Shown here: in pieces, positions 42,864-51,273 of the stretch | Layout of the letters: every line of letters begins with the position of its first letter | How positions within the stretch are numbered: the stretch's first letter is position 1 | Program-made: the position numbers and the translations under genes | Source: Flavobacteriales bacterium | GTDB taxonomy: Bacteria > Bacteroidota > Bacteroidia > Flavobacteriales_F > PHOS-HE28 | NCBI GenBank assembly: GCA_016788205.1 | Contig: JAEUTA010000013.1 | Coordinates: forward strand, 69,798 to 133,797 | Length of the DNA stretch: 64,000 nucleotides | Direction: 5' to 3' | Notes under the pieces: model-generated | The model's database searches: none | What the model saw: only the letters and a program-made list of their open reading frames with translations | What the model was told of the DNA's origin: nothing

Positions 42864-44726
42864 TCAGTTGATCCGCTCCACCCGTTCCATCACATCACCG
42901 ATCTGTAGTTTCCAGACAATGTCCATTCCGCTCACCACCTCACCGAAACGGGTGTAACGCCCATCGAGATGTGGCGTTGGGCTATGCGTGATGAAGAACT
43001 GGCAACTCTCCGTATCACGGCCCGCAGATGCCAGGCCGACCGAGCCGGTGGTGAAGGGTGTGCTGCCGATCTCCGTGCGCAAGGTCCAGGGCATACCCCC
43101 GTAACCATTGCCGCGAGGACAACCGCCTTGCAACACGAAGTTCGGCACCAGGCGATGGAAGGCTTTGCCATTGTAGTACCCAGCGGTAACGAGCGAATCG
43201 AACACGAGACTGCTTCCGGGGCATTCGTCCACATCGGTCTTGATGATGATCTCGCCTTTGTTGGTCACGATGCGGTAGCGCTGGCCCTGCTGCAATGCGC
43301 GCAACTTGACCGGGTCGATCGGATGGTTGAACGGTGGTGCTTGGTGCGTCCGCACCGCTGCGCCATCACGTTTGGCCGCCAGATCATTGAGTAGTTGGAT
43401 CGCTTCCAGATCCCGCAACGAATGCAATGCGGTGCGTGCCTGCTGTTCCACTTCCGGAGGAAAGAGCACGCTCAATTCACGAGGTTGCGCTCCGGTCAAC
43501 TTTTCGGCCGCCGCGCAGATCAGGCCAGGATCGCCGCTGCCGAATACCCGGTGCCAGAACGGTGAAGCCTGCGCCACCTGCATGTCACCAGAGATCGCGC
43601 GCGGCATGGTCATGGCCCACAGGTTGCGATCAGCCATCACATCGAAAGCCGCTTGTCGGATCGCTGGATGCCTGTCGCTGTACACGACCTTCTCAAGCAC
43701 CCGGTCACCGTATTCATCATCCGTCATGCTCAGCGCCTTGATCCGTTCGGCCTCGGCGTAAGGTCCATGTGCGGTGTCGGTGCGCAAGACCAGTACCGCC
43801 TTTTTCTGCGCATCCCGGTTGTAGGCCATCAACCCGCGAAGTCGGTTCTTGGTCAATGCATCGAACCATCGATCGTTCTCCGTGACTGACCAGTAAGAGC
43901 CACCACGACTGAACACACCGCCGTTGTGCAGTGCATCGATCGCGGCAGTGCGTATTGCCGGAACGGAGTCGTTCACCCATGCCAGTAAGGAGTCACGCGT
44001 TCGTTCATCGGGGTTGAAGCCCAAGGCTGTCATCGCCGAAATGCGCAAGGAGAGCGGCTGATCCCTTTGTGCGGATCCAAGCAACAACGTCTGTCGCCGG
44101 GCGCCAGGGATCTGCGCAAGCGCTCGCACCAACGTCGCCTTCACATCGGGATCCCGTTCTTCTGTCACTGCACGCAGCACCAGCGCACTGTCCTTCAACA
44201 ATAGCGCTGGGGCCAGTCGCCTGATCGCATCCGCTGCGCGCATCCTTTCCTGACCGCTGCTGCGCTCCAAGTAGTAGATGGCGGGTGCCAGTTCTTTCAG
44301 CTTGCTGCGCCGTTGCAGGTTCAGGAACAGGGCGCTCAAGTAAGCGCGATGTACGGTGCTGTCCCGCTCGCGATCCGAGAGCTCGGCCATACGATCGACG
44401 GTGCTGTCGTTGGCGATGAAGCCGAGAGCGAACACCGCATTCACGCGTACATCGACAGAAGTATCGGCCAATGCACGCAGCAGACAACCGGCCGAAGCAG
44501 AGTCTTGTAGCGATGCGAAAGCCAATGCCGCCGCTGCGCGGATGGTCGACGACGTGTCTTTCAACAGCACGCAAAGAGCCTCCGTGTTCCGGTGCTCTTG
44601 TGCTTCAAGGACCGGCCACAACCTTGGGTCGGCCCAGCGGTTCGGCAGGGGAGGCGCGGGCTTTTTCGCCGGGCCACAGCCGAGAAGTACCGTAACGGCG
44701 AATAGCGAAAGCAAGGGGATGCGCAT
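42864..44726 (-). CDS. HEAT-repeat lipoprotein fused to a cyclophilin domain
   Basis: A 620-residue protein. A lipobox (VTVLLGCG, C17) is followed by many HEAT-like repeats (about 40-440; for example SSTIRAAAALAFASL, SVDVRVNAVFALGFI, DPDVKATLVRALAQI). A complete cyclophilin domain forms the last 165 residues, with FHRLVPNFVLQGGCPRGNG (catalytic Arg and Gln kept), and TPHLDGRYTRFGEVVSG and MDIVWKLQ after it. It is probably an outer-membrane or periplasmic folding factor whose HEAT solenoid binds clients. A GATCTTCG box precedes the ATG by 5 bases. Confidence 0.88.
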   Translation of the reverse strand: MRIPLLSLFAVTVLLGCGPAKKPAPPLPNRWADPRLWPVLEAQEHRNTEALCVLLKDTSSTIRAAAALAFASLQDSASAGCLLRALADTSVDVRVNAVFALGFIANDSTVDRMAELSDRERDSTVHRAYLSALFLNLQRRSKLKELAPAIYYLERSSGQERMRAADAIRRLAPALLLKDSALVLRAVTEERDPDVKATLVRALAQIPGARRQTLLLGSAQRDQPLSLRISAMTALGFNPDERTRDSLLAWVNDSVPAIRTAAIDALHNGGVFSRGGSYWSVTENDRWFDALTKNRLRGLMAYNRDAQKKAVLVLRTDTAHGPYAEAERIKALSMTDDEYGDRVLEKVVYSDRHPAIRQAAFDVMADRNLWAMTMPRAISGDMQVAQASPFWHRVFGSGDPGLICAAAEKLTGAQPRELSVLFPPEVEQQARTALHSLRDLEAIQLLNDLAAKRDGAAVRTHQAPPFNHPIDPVKLRALQQGQRYRIVTNKGEIIIKTDVDECPGSSLVFDSLVTAGYYNGKAFHRLVPNFVLQGGCPRGNGYGGMPWTLRTEIGSTPFTTGSVGLASAGRDTESCQFFITHSPTPHLDGRYTRFGEVVSGMDIVWKLQIGDVMERVERIN

Positions 44727-44731
44727 GGCTA

Positions 44732-44739
44732 CGAAGATC
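44732..44739 (-). promoter_or_regulatory. -7-like box for the HEAT-cyclophilin gene
   Basis: GATCTTCG, 5 bases before the ATG at 44726. Confidence 0.35.
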
Positions 44740-44781
44740 GTTCACCGGACGGTTCGTATTTCGTTGCGCGAGGTCCGGGTC

Positions 44782-45000
44782 CTACTTGCCGAAGTTCAAC
44801 GCGGTTCGTTTCACGAACAAATTCGTCAGGTCCCAACCGAAATAGCGCAGCGCGCCAAGCAGCACCATGGTGGCCGTGGCTTCATCGATGTTGCCCACCA
44901 GCGGTAGGTTGTCCGGTAGGAATTCGAACACACCGAACGTCGGGTTCACCAGGTAGATGAACGCGAGGACACCGGCGAGGGTGACAAAGAGCTTTTTCAT
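44782..45000 (-). CDS. DUF1232 (YkvA-like) small membrane protein
   Basis: A 72-residue protein with an N-terminal hydrophobic segment (KKLFVTLAGVLAFIYLV) and the DUF1232 core FEFLPDNLPLVGNIDEATATMVLL, in which the P-D-x-x-P-x-x-G-x-x-D-E/D motif is clear. The ATG at 45000 is used; six more residues are possible upstream from another codon. Function unknown. It is divergent from the peptidase gene. Confidence 0.8.
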   Translation of the reverse strand: MKKLFVTLAGVLAFIYLVNPTFGVFEFLPDNLPLVGNIDEATATMVLLGALRYFGWDLTNLFVKRTALNFGK

Positions 45001-45063
45001 GGCGAAGCGGTCATGCAAGCGTCATGCCAACGACAAAGTGACACGCGGTCGTACGGTCAACGG

Positions 45064-45071
45064 TAAATTCG
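45064..45071 (+). promoter_or_regulatory. -7 box for the M28 peptidase gene
   Basis: TAAATTCG lies 9 bases before the ATG at 45081. Confidence 0.45.
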
Positions 45072-45080
45072 CACCCCGCC

Positions 45081-46745
45081 ATGAAGAACCTCTTACTACT
45101 CTCGCTCTCCCTGCTCAGCAGCGCCGTGTTAGCCCAGCAGAAGCCCGATGCTGACGTGCTAGATCAGATGCGCTACGATGTGCAATACCTCGCCAGCGAT
45201 CAGCTCGAAGGGCGTGAGGCTGGCACTCCGGGGGAGAAGTTGGCCGTGGACTACATCGCTGCCAAATTCGGCAACCTCGGACTGATGCCTTATGGGGACA
45301 GCGCGAGCTACATCCAGGCATTCAACTTCAGCGCGGATCCGGTGCTCGGTGCGAACAACACCCTGCAGATCGGGCGCGGCAAGCTGATGGTCGACGAACA
45401 GTTCGCTGTATTGCCTTTCAGCGGGAATGGCGTTGCACGAGCGAAGGTGAAGAAAGTGGGCTACGGTATCCAGGCGCCGGACTTGAAGTACGACGACTAC
45501 TCCGACGAAGAAGTGAAGGGATGGATCGCTGCCATCGCCATCGGCTCACCGGATGGGATACACCCGCACAGCAAATACCTCGCTTACCATGACCTGAGCG
45601 CCCGGGCCGCGAAGGCCGCGGAACTCGGAGCTGTAGGTGTGGTGTTCTACAACGATGACAAGGATGTGGAGGAGCCCTCGTTCAACTTCAACGCGAAGGT
45701 GAAAGCCATTGGTATCCCCGTATTCTACCTGAAGGGCGATAGCTATCACGAGTACATCATCACGGGGAATCCGTTCGTGGGCAACGTGGATGTGCAACGT
45801 CCGCAACGCACGGCCTACAACGTGGTAGGCCTGCTGGATCGCGGCAAGGACAACGTGGTGGTGATCGGCGCGCACCTGGACCACCTGGGTTACGGCGACG
45901 AAGGTTCCTTGCATCGCGGCGAGAAGGCGATCCACAACGGTGCTGATGACAATGCCAGTGGTATCGCGGTGATGCTTGCGCTGGCAACGGACCTTGCGGA
46001 GATGGACCAGGCCAGCGCGAACGATTACCTCTTCATCGCCTTCAGCGGGGAAGAGAAGGGACTCTACGGATCGAACCACTGGACGAAGCATCCAACGCTT
46101 CCGATCAGCACGCTCAACTACATGATCAACCTCGACATGGTGGGTCGTCTCGATACGAGTAACGTCATCGGCGTGAACGGCGTGGGCACATCACCCGCTT
46201 GGGCCGAGGTCGATCGTGTGCTCATCGGTGGCTTGAAGGCGAAGACCACCACGAGCGGCGTAGGACCCAGTGACCACACGAGCTTCTACCTGCAAGGTGT
46301 GCCCGCCATCCATTTCTTCACCGGCACGCACGCCGACTACCACAAGCCCAGCGACGATGTGGAGAAGATCAACTTCGATGGTATGCTGAAGGTGACGCGC
46401 TACATCGAGTCGCTCATCACCACCTTGAACGACGATGGCAAAGTGGCGTTCACGAAGACGGAGGATGTGAACAGCGAGAACGTGCCGCGTTTCAAAGTCA
46501 CGTTGGGCGTGGTGCCCGATTACCTCTACGATGGAAAAGGCATGCGCATCGATGGTATCACCGATGGCAAACCAGCCGCTGTGGCGGGCCTCAAGGTCGG
46601 TGACGTGGTGGTGAAGCTCGGTGCCATCGACGTGACCGATATGATGGCCTACATGAAGGGCCTCAGCCTATTCAGCAAGGGCGATACCGCGCCGATCAAG
46701 GTATTGCGTGAAGGGAAAGAGGTGGAAACCACGGTGACCTTCTGA
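45081..46745 (+). CDS. Secreted M28 family zinc aminopeptidase with PA and PDZ domains
   Basis: A 554-residue exported protein. The signal peptide MKNLLLLSLSLLSSAVLAQ is followed by a peptidase core interrupted by a PA insertion (about 115-235). Zinc ligands are in order: H265 in GAHLDHLG, D289/D290 in NGADDNASG, E324/E325 in FSGEEKGLYGS, D352 in INLDMVG and a histidine in GTHADYHKPSDD. The last roughly 90 residues are a PDZ domain (GMRIDGITDGKPAAVAGLKVGD). It is probably periplasmic or surface-bound. It has its own promoter-like box. Confidence 0.93.
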   Translation: MKNLLLLSLSLLSSAVLAQQKPDADVLDQMRYDVQYLASDQLEGREAGTPGEKLAVDYIAAKFGNLGLMPYGDSASYIQAFNFSADPVLGANNTLQIGRGKLMVDEQFAVLPFSGNGVARAKVKKVGYGIQAPDLKYDDYSDEEVKGWIAAIAIGSPDGIHPHSKYLAYHDLSARAAKAAELGAVGVVFYNDDKDVEEPSFNFNAKVKAIGIPVFYLKGDSYHEYIITGNPFVGNVDVQRPQRTAYNVVGLLDRGKDNVVVIGAHLDHLGYGDEGSLHRGEKAIHNGADDNASGIAVMLALATDLAEMDQASANDYLFIAFSGEEKGLYGSNHWTKHPTLPISTLNYMINLDMVGRLDTSNVIGVNGVGTSPAWAEVDRVLIGGLKAKTTTSGVGPSDHTSFYLQGVPAIHFFTGTHADYHKPSDDVEKINFDGMLKVTRYIESLITTLNDDGKVAFTKTEDVNSENVPRFKVTLGVVPDYLYDGKGMRIDGITDGKPAAVAGLKVGDVVVKLGAIDVTDMMAYMKGLSLFSKGDTAPIKVLREGKEVETTVTF

Positions 46746-46787
46746 CCTTTTCGGCTGCCGATGCGGGTTCCGTACGCACCCGTACCG

Positions 46788-46826
46788 TCGACCCCGTCAT
46801 CCCGGCCTTGAGCCGGGAGGGTCGAC
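46788..46826. repeat. Two-layer hairpin between the peptidase and gpsA
   Basis: The outer arms GTCGACCC (46788-46795) and GGGTCGAC (46819-46826) enclose the inner arms TCCCGGC (46800-46806) and GCCGGGA (46812-46818) with loop CTTGA. It resembles the TCATCCCGGCCTTGAGCCGGG type of dispersed intergenic palindrome seen in many bacteria. It could also end the peptidase transcript, though no T run follows. Confidence 0.6.
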
Positions 46827-46876
46827 CTACACGGGCCTCGTAACAATGTGGGATCCTTCACCGATCTTCACGCCCG

Positions 46877-47875
46877 ATGAACGCTGCACAACGGATCGCC
46901 GTCATAGGAGCCGGTAGCTGGGGCACCGCCCTGGTGAAGCTGCTGACCACCACGCAGGAAAAGGTCGGCTGGTGGGTGCGTAAGCCCGCCACGATCGAGC
47001 ACATCCGCAAGTACGGGCACAACCCGGACTACACCAGCGCTGCACAGTTCGAGGTGGAACGCCTGGCGATGGACAACGACATCCATGCCGTGGTGAAGAA
47101 CGCCGATGTGCTGGTGCTTGCCGTCCCGAGCGCATTCCTGAAAGGCGCGTTGGATCAACTGGAAAAGAACGAACTGAAAGGCAAGACCATCTACAGCGCG
47201 GTGAAGGGCATCGTGCCGGAGACGAACCAGATCGTGGGCGAGTACCTCTTCCAGCACTGGGGTATCGCCGAGAACGATTTTGGTGTGATCTGTGGTCCGT
47301 GCCATGCCGAGGAAGTCGCTATGGAACGCCTCAGCTACCTCACCATCGCCAGTCAGGACCAGACCAAGGCGCAAGCGATGGCGAAAGCGCTAAGCGGACG
47401 TTTCCTGAAGACCACATTGAGCGATGACATCTACGGAACGGAGTACGGCGCCATCCTGAAGAACGTGGTGGCCGTATGTGCAGGCATCAGTGTGGGTCTC
47501 GGTTACGGCGACAATTTCCGCGCAGTGCTCGTGAGCCGGTCCATCCAGGAGATCGCGCGTTTCGTGAAAGCCGTGCATCCGATCGATCGTGACATCAACG
47601 AGCCCGCCTACCTCGGTGATCTGTTGGTGACCGCCTATTCCACCTTCAGCCGCAACCGCGAATTCGGCACCATGGTGGGCAAGGGCTACAGTGTGAAAGC
47701 GGCCCAGATGGAGATGAACATGGTGGCAGAGGGCTATTACGCCGTGAAGTGCGTGCACGAGATCAATACGAAGTTGAAGGTGGACATGCCGATCAGCGAG
47801 GCCACCTACCGCATGCTCTATGAAAAGATGGCTCCCAGCATGGAGATGCGCCTGCTAAGCGACCGGCTCGCGTGA
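46877..47875 (+). CDS. gpsA: Glycerol-3-phosphate dehydrogenase [NAD(P)+]
   Basis: A 332-residue enzyme making sn-glycerol-3-phosphate for phospholipids. The Rossmann motif IAVIGAGSWGTALV is at the N-terminus. The substrate-binding lysines lie in YSAVKGIVPE and in YGTEYGAILKNVVAV, and GYGDNFRAVL follows. The length is normal. GATCTTCA lies 6 bases upstream and may be the -7 box. Convergent with the LysE-type gene. Confidence 0.95.
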   Translation: MNAAQRIAVIGAGSWGTALVKLLTTTQEKVGWWVRKPATIEHIRKYGHNPDYTSAAQFEVERLAMDNDIHAVVKNADVLVLAVPSAFLKGALDQLEKNELKGKTIYSAVKGIVPETNQIVGEYLFQHWGIAENDFGVICGPCHAEEVAMERLSYLTIASQDQTKAQAMAKALSGRFLKTTLSDDIYGTEYGAILKNVVAVCAGISVGLGYGDNFRAVLVSRSIQEIARFVKAVHPIDRDINEPAYLGDLLVTAYSTFSRNREFGTMVGKGYSVKAAQMEMNMVAEGYYAVKCVHEINTKLKVDMPISEATYRMLYEKMAPSMEMRLLSDRLA

Positions 47876-47879
47876 TCGT

Positions 47880-48494
47880 TCAGCTGCGAAGGATCGCAAC
47901 GAGTCCGCTGATCACCAGCACACCACCCACCGCGCGGAAGAGCAAGTGCAACGTGCGCGGCTCCCACTTCTCCAAGGCGCGACGCCCCAGTCTTACAAGC
48001 TGGAGGAGGAGCAGCATGGCACCGGCGAAAGCGCCCAACCCGAAGGCCAGCATGTCCAGCCAGCCAAGGGGCGTGAAACCGAACGAGCTGAGCGCTAACC
48101 GGACTCCGCTCCAGAATAGGATGAGTTGCGGATTGAGCATTCCCAGGAGGAATCCCTTGCGTACCCCACTCGCTTTCACGTTCACCTTCTCCAGGTCGAA
48201 GGCAGGCTTGAACAGGACCACGAAATAGACGCCCAAGGCGACCAGGATACCCCCCACCAGACGAGCCACGCCTTGTGGGCTCAACCCAAGCGCATCGAGC
48301 AACCACGAAGCGAACTGGAAGGCTAGCACCGCATAGATGAACTCGGGGATAGCTCCGCCCAGCGCCATTCGCCTCCCAGCTTCCGGGCCGCGCTTCACGG
48401 TGTGCGCGAGCACGGCCGTATTCACGAGGCCGGCCTGCAACGAGCCGATGATGCTCGCCACTGTCGCGATCAAAAAGATGTAGAACGCCTCCAC
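47880..48494 (-). CDS. LysE/RhtB family amino-acid exporter
   Basis: A 204-residue inner-membrane protein with about six spans. The family start IFLIATVASIIGSLQAGLVN, the second-loop KRGPEAGRRMALGGAIPEF and a central GFLLGMLNPQLILFW segment match the LysE superfamily. The best start is GTG 48494 (MEAFYIFL); a TTG at 48503 overlaps a TAATTTGC promoter-like box. The exported compound is not predictable. Confidence 0.85.
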   Translation of the reverse strand: MEAFYIFLIATVASIIGSLQAGLVNTAVLAHTVKRGPEAGRRMALGGAIPEFIYAVLAFQFASWLLDALGLSPQGVARLVGGILVALGVYFVVLFKPAFDLEKVNVKASGVRKGFLLGMLNPQLILFWSGVRLALSSFGFTPLGWLDMLAFGLGAFAGAMLLLLQLVRLGRRALEKWEPRTLHLLFRAVGGVLVISGLVAILRS

Positions 48495-48561
48495 GTTGCG
48501 CAAATTAGGCCACTTCGTTCATGTGTTAAGAACCGGTGGAACGGGCCTAATGCGCGCAAGA

Positions 48562-48635
48562 GAATACGTTTGTTCCGACAAGCCGTAGGCGCGGTCGGAG
48601 CAGTACGTATTCCGAAGCGGTATTAGCGGCGCTAA
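48562..48635. other. Structured intergenic element (nested hairpins)
   Basis: The arms GAATACGT (48562-48569) and ACGTATTC (48605-48612) enclose TCCGAC (48574-48579) and GTCGGA (48594-48599). A second palindrome, TTAGC-GGC-GCTAA (48623-48635), follows 4 bases before the ATG of the small gene at 48640. Both lie in a 145-base gap. This could be an RNA element, a pair of operators or a degenerate repeat. Confidence 0.45.
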
Positions 48636-48639
48636 CGCA

Positions 48640-48873
48640 ATGCCACGCCTCCGTTTCCACTGGGATTTCTTCGGACCCGATGCCGAGCCCACGGCCGTAC
48701 ACTTCCTAAAGCACCTCGATACGTTCTGCGCGCGCGAGGGTGTCACAGGGCATGCCCATTGGACAGCCCCACGATCGGCGGGGTACACCGCGACGATGGA
48801 ATGCGACGAGCAGTACATGATCCTGATCCGCGATGCTTTGCGCCCCAAGCGCGCGGAGCGTGTCCTGGAGTGA
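48640..48873 (+). CDS. Small conserved protein of unknown function
   Basis: A 77-residue protein, MPRLRFHWDFFGPDAEPTAVHFLKHLDTF at the start (landmarks FHWDFFGPDA and HFLKHL) and MILIRDALRPKRAERVL at the end. The pattern DFFGPDAxxTAxHFxxHL appears family-like in Bacteroidota. No signal peptide or membrane span. It directly abuts the convergent aldehyde dehydrogenase gene with no gap. Structured DNA lies just upstream. Confidence 0.7.
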   Translation: MPRLRFHWDFFGPDAEPTAVHFLKHLDTFCAREGVTGHAHWTAPRSAGYTATMECDEQYMILIRDALRPKRAERVLE

Positions 48874-50244
48874 TCAGAGGGCTTGTCGCAGGATCTGCTC
48901 CTTGAGCTTCGTGTAGGGCGGCTCCTGCAAGCCATGGTCGACCAAGGTGCTGGCGTTGACCACCCCACGTTGGTGACTGAACAGATCGAAGGAGTGCCGA
49001 CCATGGTACCGTCCCATGCCGCTGGTACCGAGACCTCCGAAGGGAAGCGCGGAGTTGCCGAACTGCAACATGCAATGGTTGATGCAAGCGCCACCAGAGG
49101 GGATCCGATCCAGGAACCAGCGCCGGGAGCGCTCATCGTTGCTGAAGATGTAGGCAGCCAGCGGGAACGGGTTACGTCGTGTGATGGTGATAACCTCTTC
49201 GCGTTCCGTCCAGGGGATCACCGGAAGCACCGGCCCGAAGATCTCTTCGCTCATCACCGGGCTGTCGAGCTTCACATCGGTAAGCACGGTGGGCGCGATG
49301 TAACGATCATGCGCATCGTGCTGACCGCCGATAACAGTGCGTCCCTGGCTCAGGTAGGTGCTGACCGTATCGAAGCGCTTGCTGTTGACCAGTCGGGCAT
49401 AATGCGCACTCCGCTGCGGGTCATCGCCGTAAGCCTTCTTCACGAAACGAGCGTAACGATCGAGGAACTCATCCATCACGGAAGTGTGCACCAAGGCATG
49501 GTCCGTGGCGATGCATGTCTGCCCGGCGTTGAAGTACTTGCTCCAGGCGATGCGCTTCGCAGCGACGTTCAGGTTCACCTTTCGATCCACGATCGCCGGA
49601 CTTTTGCCACCGAGTTCCAGCGTGACAGGAACCAGTTGTGGTGCGGCCAATGAAAGGATGATGCGGCCCACGCGCGGACTGCCGGTGAAGAACACGTGGT
49701 CGAAACGAAAGCCGTTCATCAAAGCGGGCACCACTTCTCCGCCGGGCCCTTGAACAACGTGAACGTGCTCGGGAGCAAGCGCTTCTTGAATGATGCGCTC
49801 GATGACCGCAGAGGTAGCAGGGACCTCTTCGCTCGGTTTCAAGACCACGCTGTTGCCTGCCGCGATCGCGCCGACGAGTGGCGAAAGCAGAAGCAACACC
49901 GGATAGTTCCATGGAGCGATGATCAACACCACGCCGAGCGGCTCCTTGTGCAAGGTGCTTTCCGCCAACTGGATGGCCAACGGTGTGGGGACATGCTGCG
50001 GTGCGGACCAATGCTTCAGCTTATCCAGCGCCTCGTCGATGGCCGAAAGCACCAGACCGATATCGCTCATGTAGGCCTCGAAACGCGGCTTGCGCATGTC
50101 GGCATGCATCGCTTGGAGCAGTTCCTCCTCGTGCTGCAACAGGCTTTTCCGCAGGGCCTTCAGCGCATCACGCCGATAGGGAAGATCGCGGGTGCGGCCG
50201 CTGTTGAAGTGATCCCGCAGGGCGGAGAGACGATCAGGGCTCAT
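48874..50244 (-). CDS. Aldehyde dehydrogenase, class 3 type
   Basis: A 456-residue NAD(P)-dependent enzyme that oxidises fatty or medium-chain aldehydes. IAPWNYPVLLLLSP, FFTGSPRVGRII, the general base E210 in LELGGKSP and the nucleophile C244 in FNAGQTCIATD are present. The short length without an N-terminal extension and the C-terminal GMGRYHGRHSFDLFSH motif fit ALDH3. It is the downstream gene of a minus-strand run with the GT2 and outer-membrane-like genes. Confidence 0.93.
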   Translation of the reverse strand: MSPDRLSALRDHFNSGRTRDLPYRRDALKALRKSLLQHEEELLQAMHADMRKPRFEAYMSDIGLVLSAIDEALDKLKHWSAPQHVPTPLAIQLAESTLHKEPLGVVLIIAPWNYPVLLLLSPLVGAIAAGNSVVLKPSEEVPATSAVIERIIQEALAPEHVHVVQGPGGEVVPALMNGFRFDHVFFTGSPRVGRIILSLAAPQLVPVTLELGGKSPAIVDRKVNLNVAAKRIAWSKYFNAGQTCIATDHALVHTSVMDEFLDRYARFVKKAYGDDPQRSAHYARLVNSKRFDTVSTYLSQGRTVIGGQHDAHDRYIAPTVLTDVKLDSPVMSEEIFGPVLPVIPWTEREEVITITRRNPFPLAAYIFSNDERSRRWFLDRIPSGGACINHCMLQFGNSALPFGGLGTSGMGRYHGRHSFDLFSHQRGVVNASTLVDHGLQEPPYTKLKEQILRQAL

Positions 50245-50265
50245 TCGCCCAAGGTAATGTCTCCC

Positions 50266-51267
50266 TCAAGCTGCGAGGATGAAGTCCACGCCTTCGACCA
50301 GACCGCGCGACGCCAGGAATGCGGCGATGCGATCACCCGTGCCGCGTTGCGAGATGAAGGAGATGATGACCGCTTCACCGGCTGGAGGAAGCGCGTCGTG
50401 CGGGATGAATGCATAGCCCGGCACTTTGCGCGGCTTCACATCGGTGAACGCATGGATGGTCACGCCCACCTGCTCCAGTTTCGTAGCGCGATCCCGGCAA
50501 AGCCCACTGGTACCTGCGATGATCACCTGACGTCCGTTCAAACGCTTTTGCAGCCATGCGGCGATCCACTTCGCCTTGGTGCTGAAGAATGCATCCACGC
50601 TGTAGTTGGCATGGGTACGGCTGAGGCGTTGGGGATGGTCGCTCCAGGTGAGCAGTTCTTCAGGCAGCTTGGCGAAGCGCACGCCACGGTGCATCCAGCG
50701 CAACCACAGTTCGTGATCCTCGGGTAGAGGCCCCGTATCATATCCGCCGTAGACATCGACCAACTCGCGTCGGAACAACACACTAGGATGCGCCAACGGT
50801 GCGTCCACGAAGCGCTTCACATAGTGTTCCTGCGGTGTGAGGATGGCGTTCTGCCAGTCCACGAACCAGCGCATGCCACTGTTGCGCTCGACGGTGCTTG
50901 CGAACTGTGTGCATGTGCCCAGTACACCGACTTCAGGATGAGCCGCGAGGAATTCCACTTGTCGTGCAAGCCGCTCTGGATGGGCGATATCGTCAGCATC
51001 CATGCGCGCGATGAACGGTGCGGTGGCTTGAATGAGACCGGTATTCAAGGCATGTGCGATGCCGAGGATGGGCTCTTCGATCAGGCGGATGCGATGATCG
51101 TTTTGAGCCCAATGCTGAGCCATCGATGCACTTCCATCGCTGCTCGCGTTATCGATGAGCACCAGATCCCATTCTTGGAAGGTCTGACCAACGATGCTGC
51201 CGATCGCTGTATCAAACGTTGAAACGGCATTGTGAAAAGGAAGGAGGATCCTGACCTGCGGCTGCAT
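50266..51267 (-). CDS. Family 2 glycosyltransferase
   Basis: A 333-residue enzyme. VRILLPFHNAVSTFDTAIGSI, VLIDNASSDGS (36-46) and the metal-binding MDADDIAHPERL (89-100) are the GT-A motifs. An unusual C-terminal part of about 100 residues (VIIAGTSGLCRDRATKLEQVGV ... VIISFISQRGTGDR) looks like a Rossmann-like module of the kind fused to some bacterial GT2 enzymes. Cytoplasmic; acceptor unknown, probably a surface glycan. The start is 6 bases from the next minus-strand gene. Confidence 0.9.
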   Translation of the reverse strand: MQPQVRILLPFHNAVSTFDTAIGSIVGQTFQEWDLVLIDNASSDGSASMAQHWAQNDHRIRLIEEPILGIAHALNTGLIQATAPFIARMDADDIAHPERLARQVEFLAAHPEVGVLGTCTQFASTVERNSGMRWFVDWQNAILTPQEHYVKRFVDAPLAHPSVLFRRELVDVYGGYDTGPLPEDHELWLRWMHRGVRFAKLPEELLTWSDHPQRLSRTHANYSVDAFFSTKAKWIAAWLQKRLNGRQVIIAGTSGLCRDRATKLEQVGVTIHAFTDVKPRKVPGYAFIPHDALPPAGEAVIISFISQRGTGDRIAAFLASRGLVEGVDFILAA

Positions 51268-51273
51268 GAGCGG

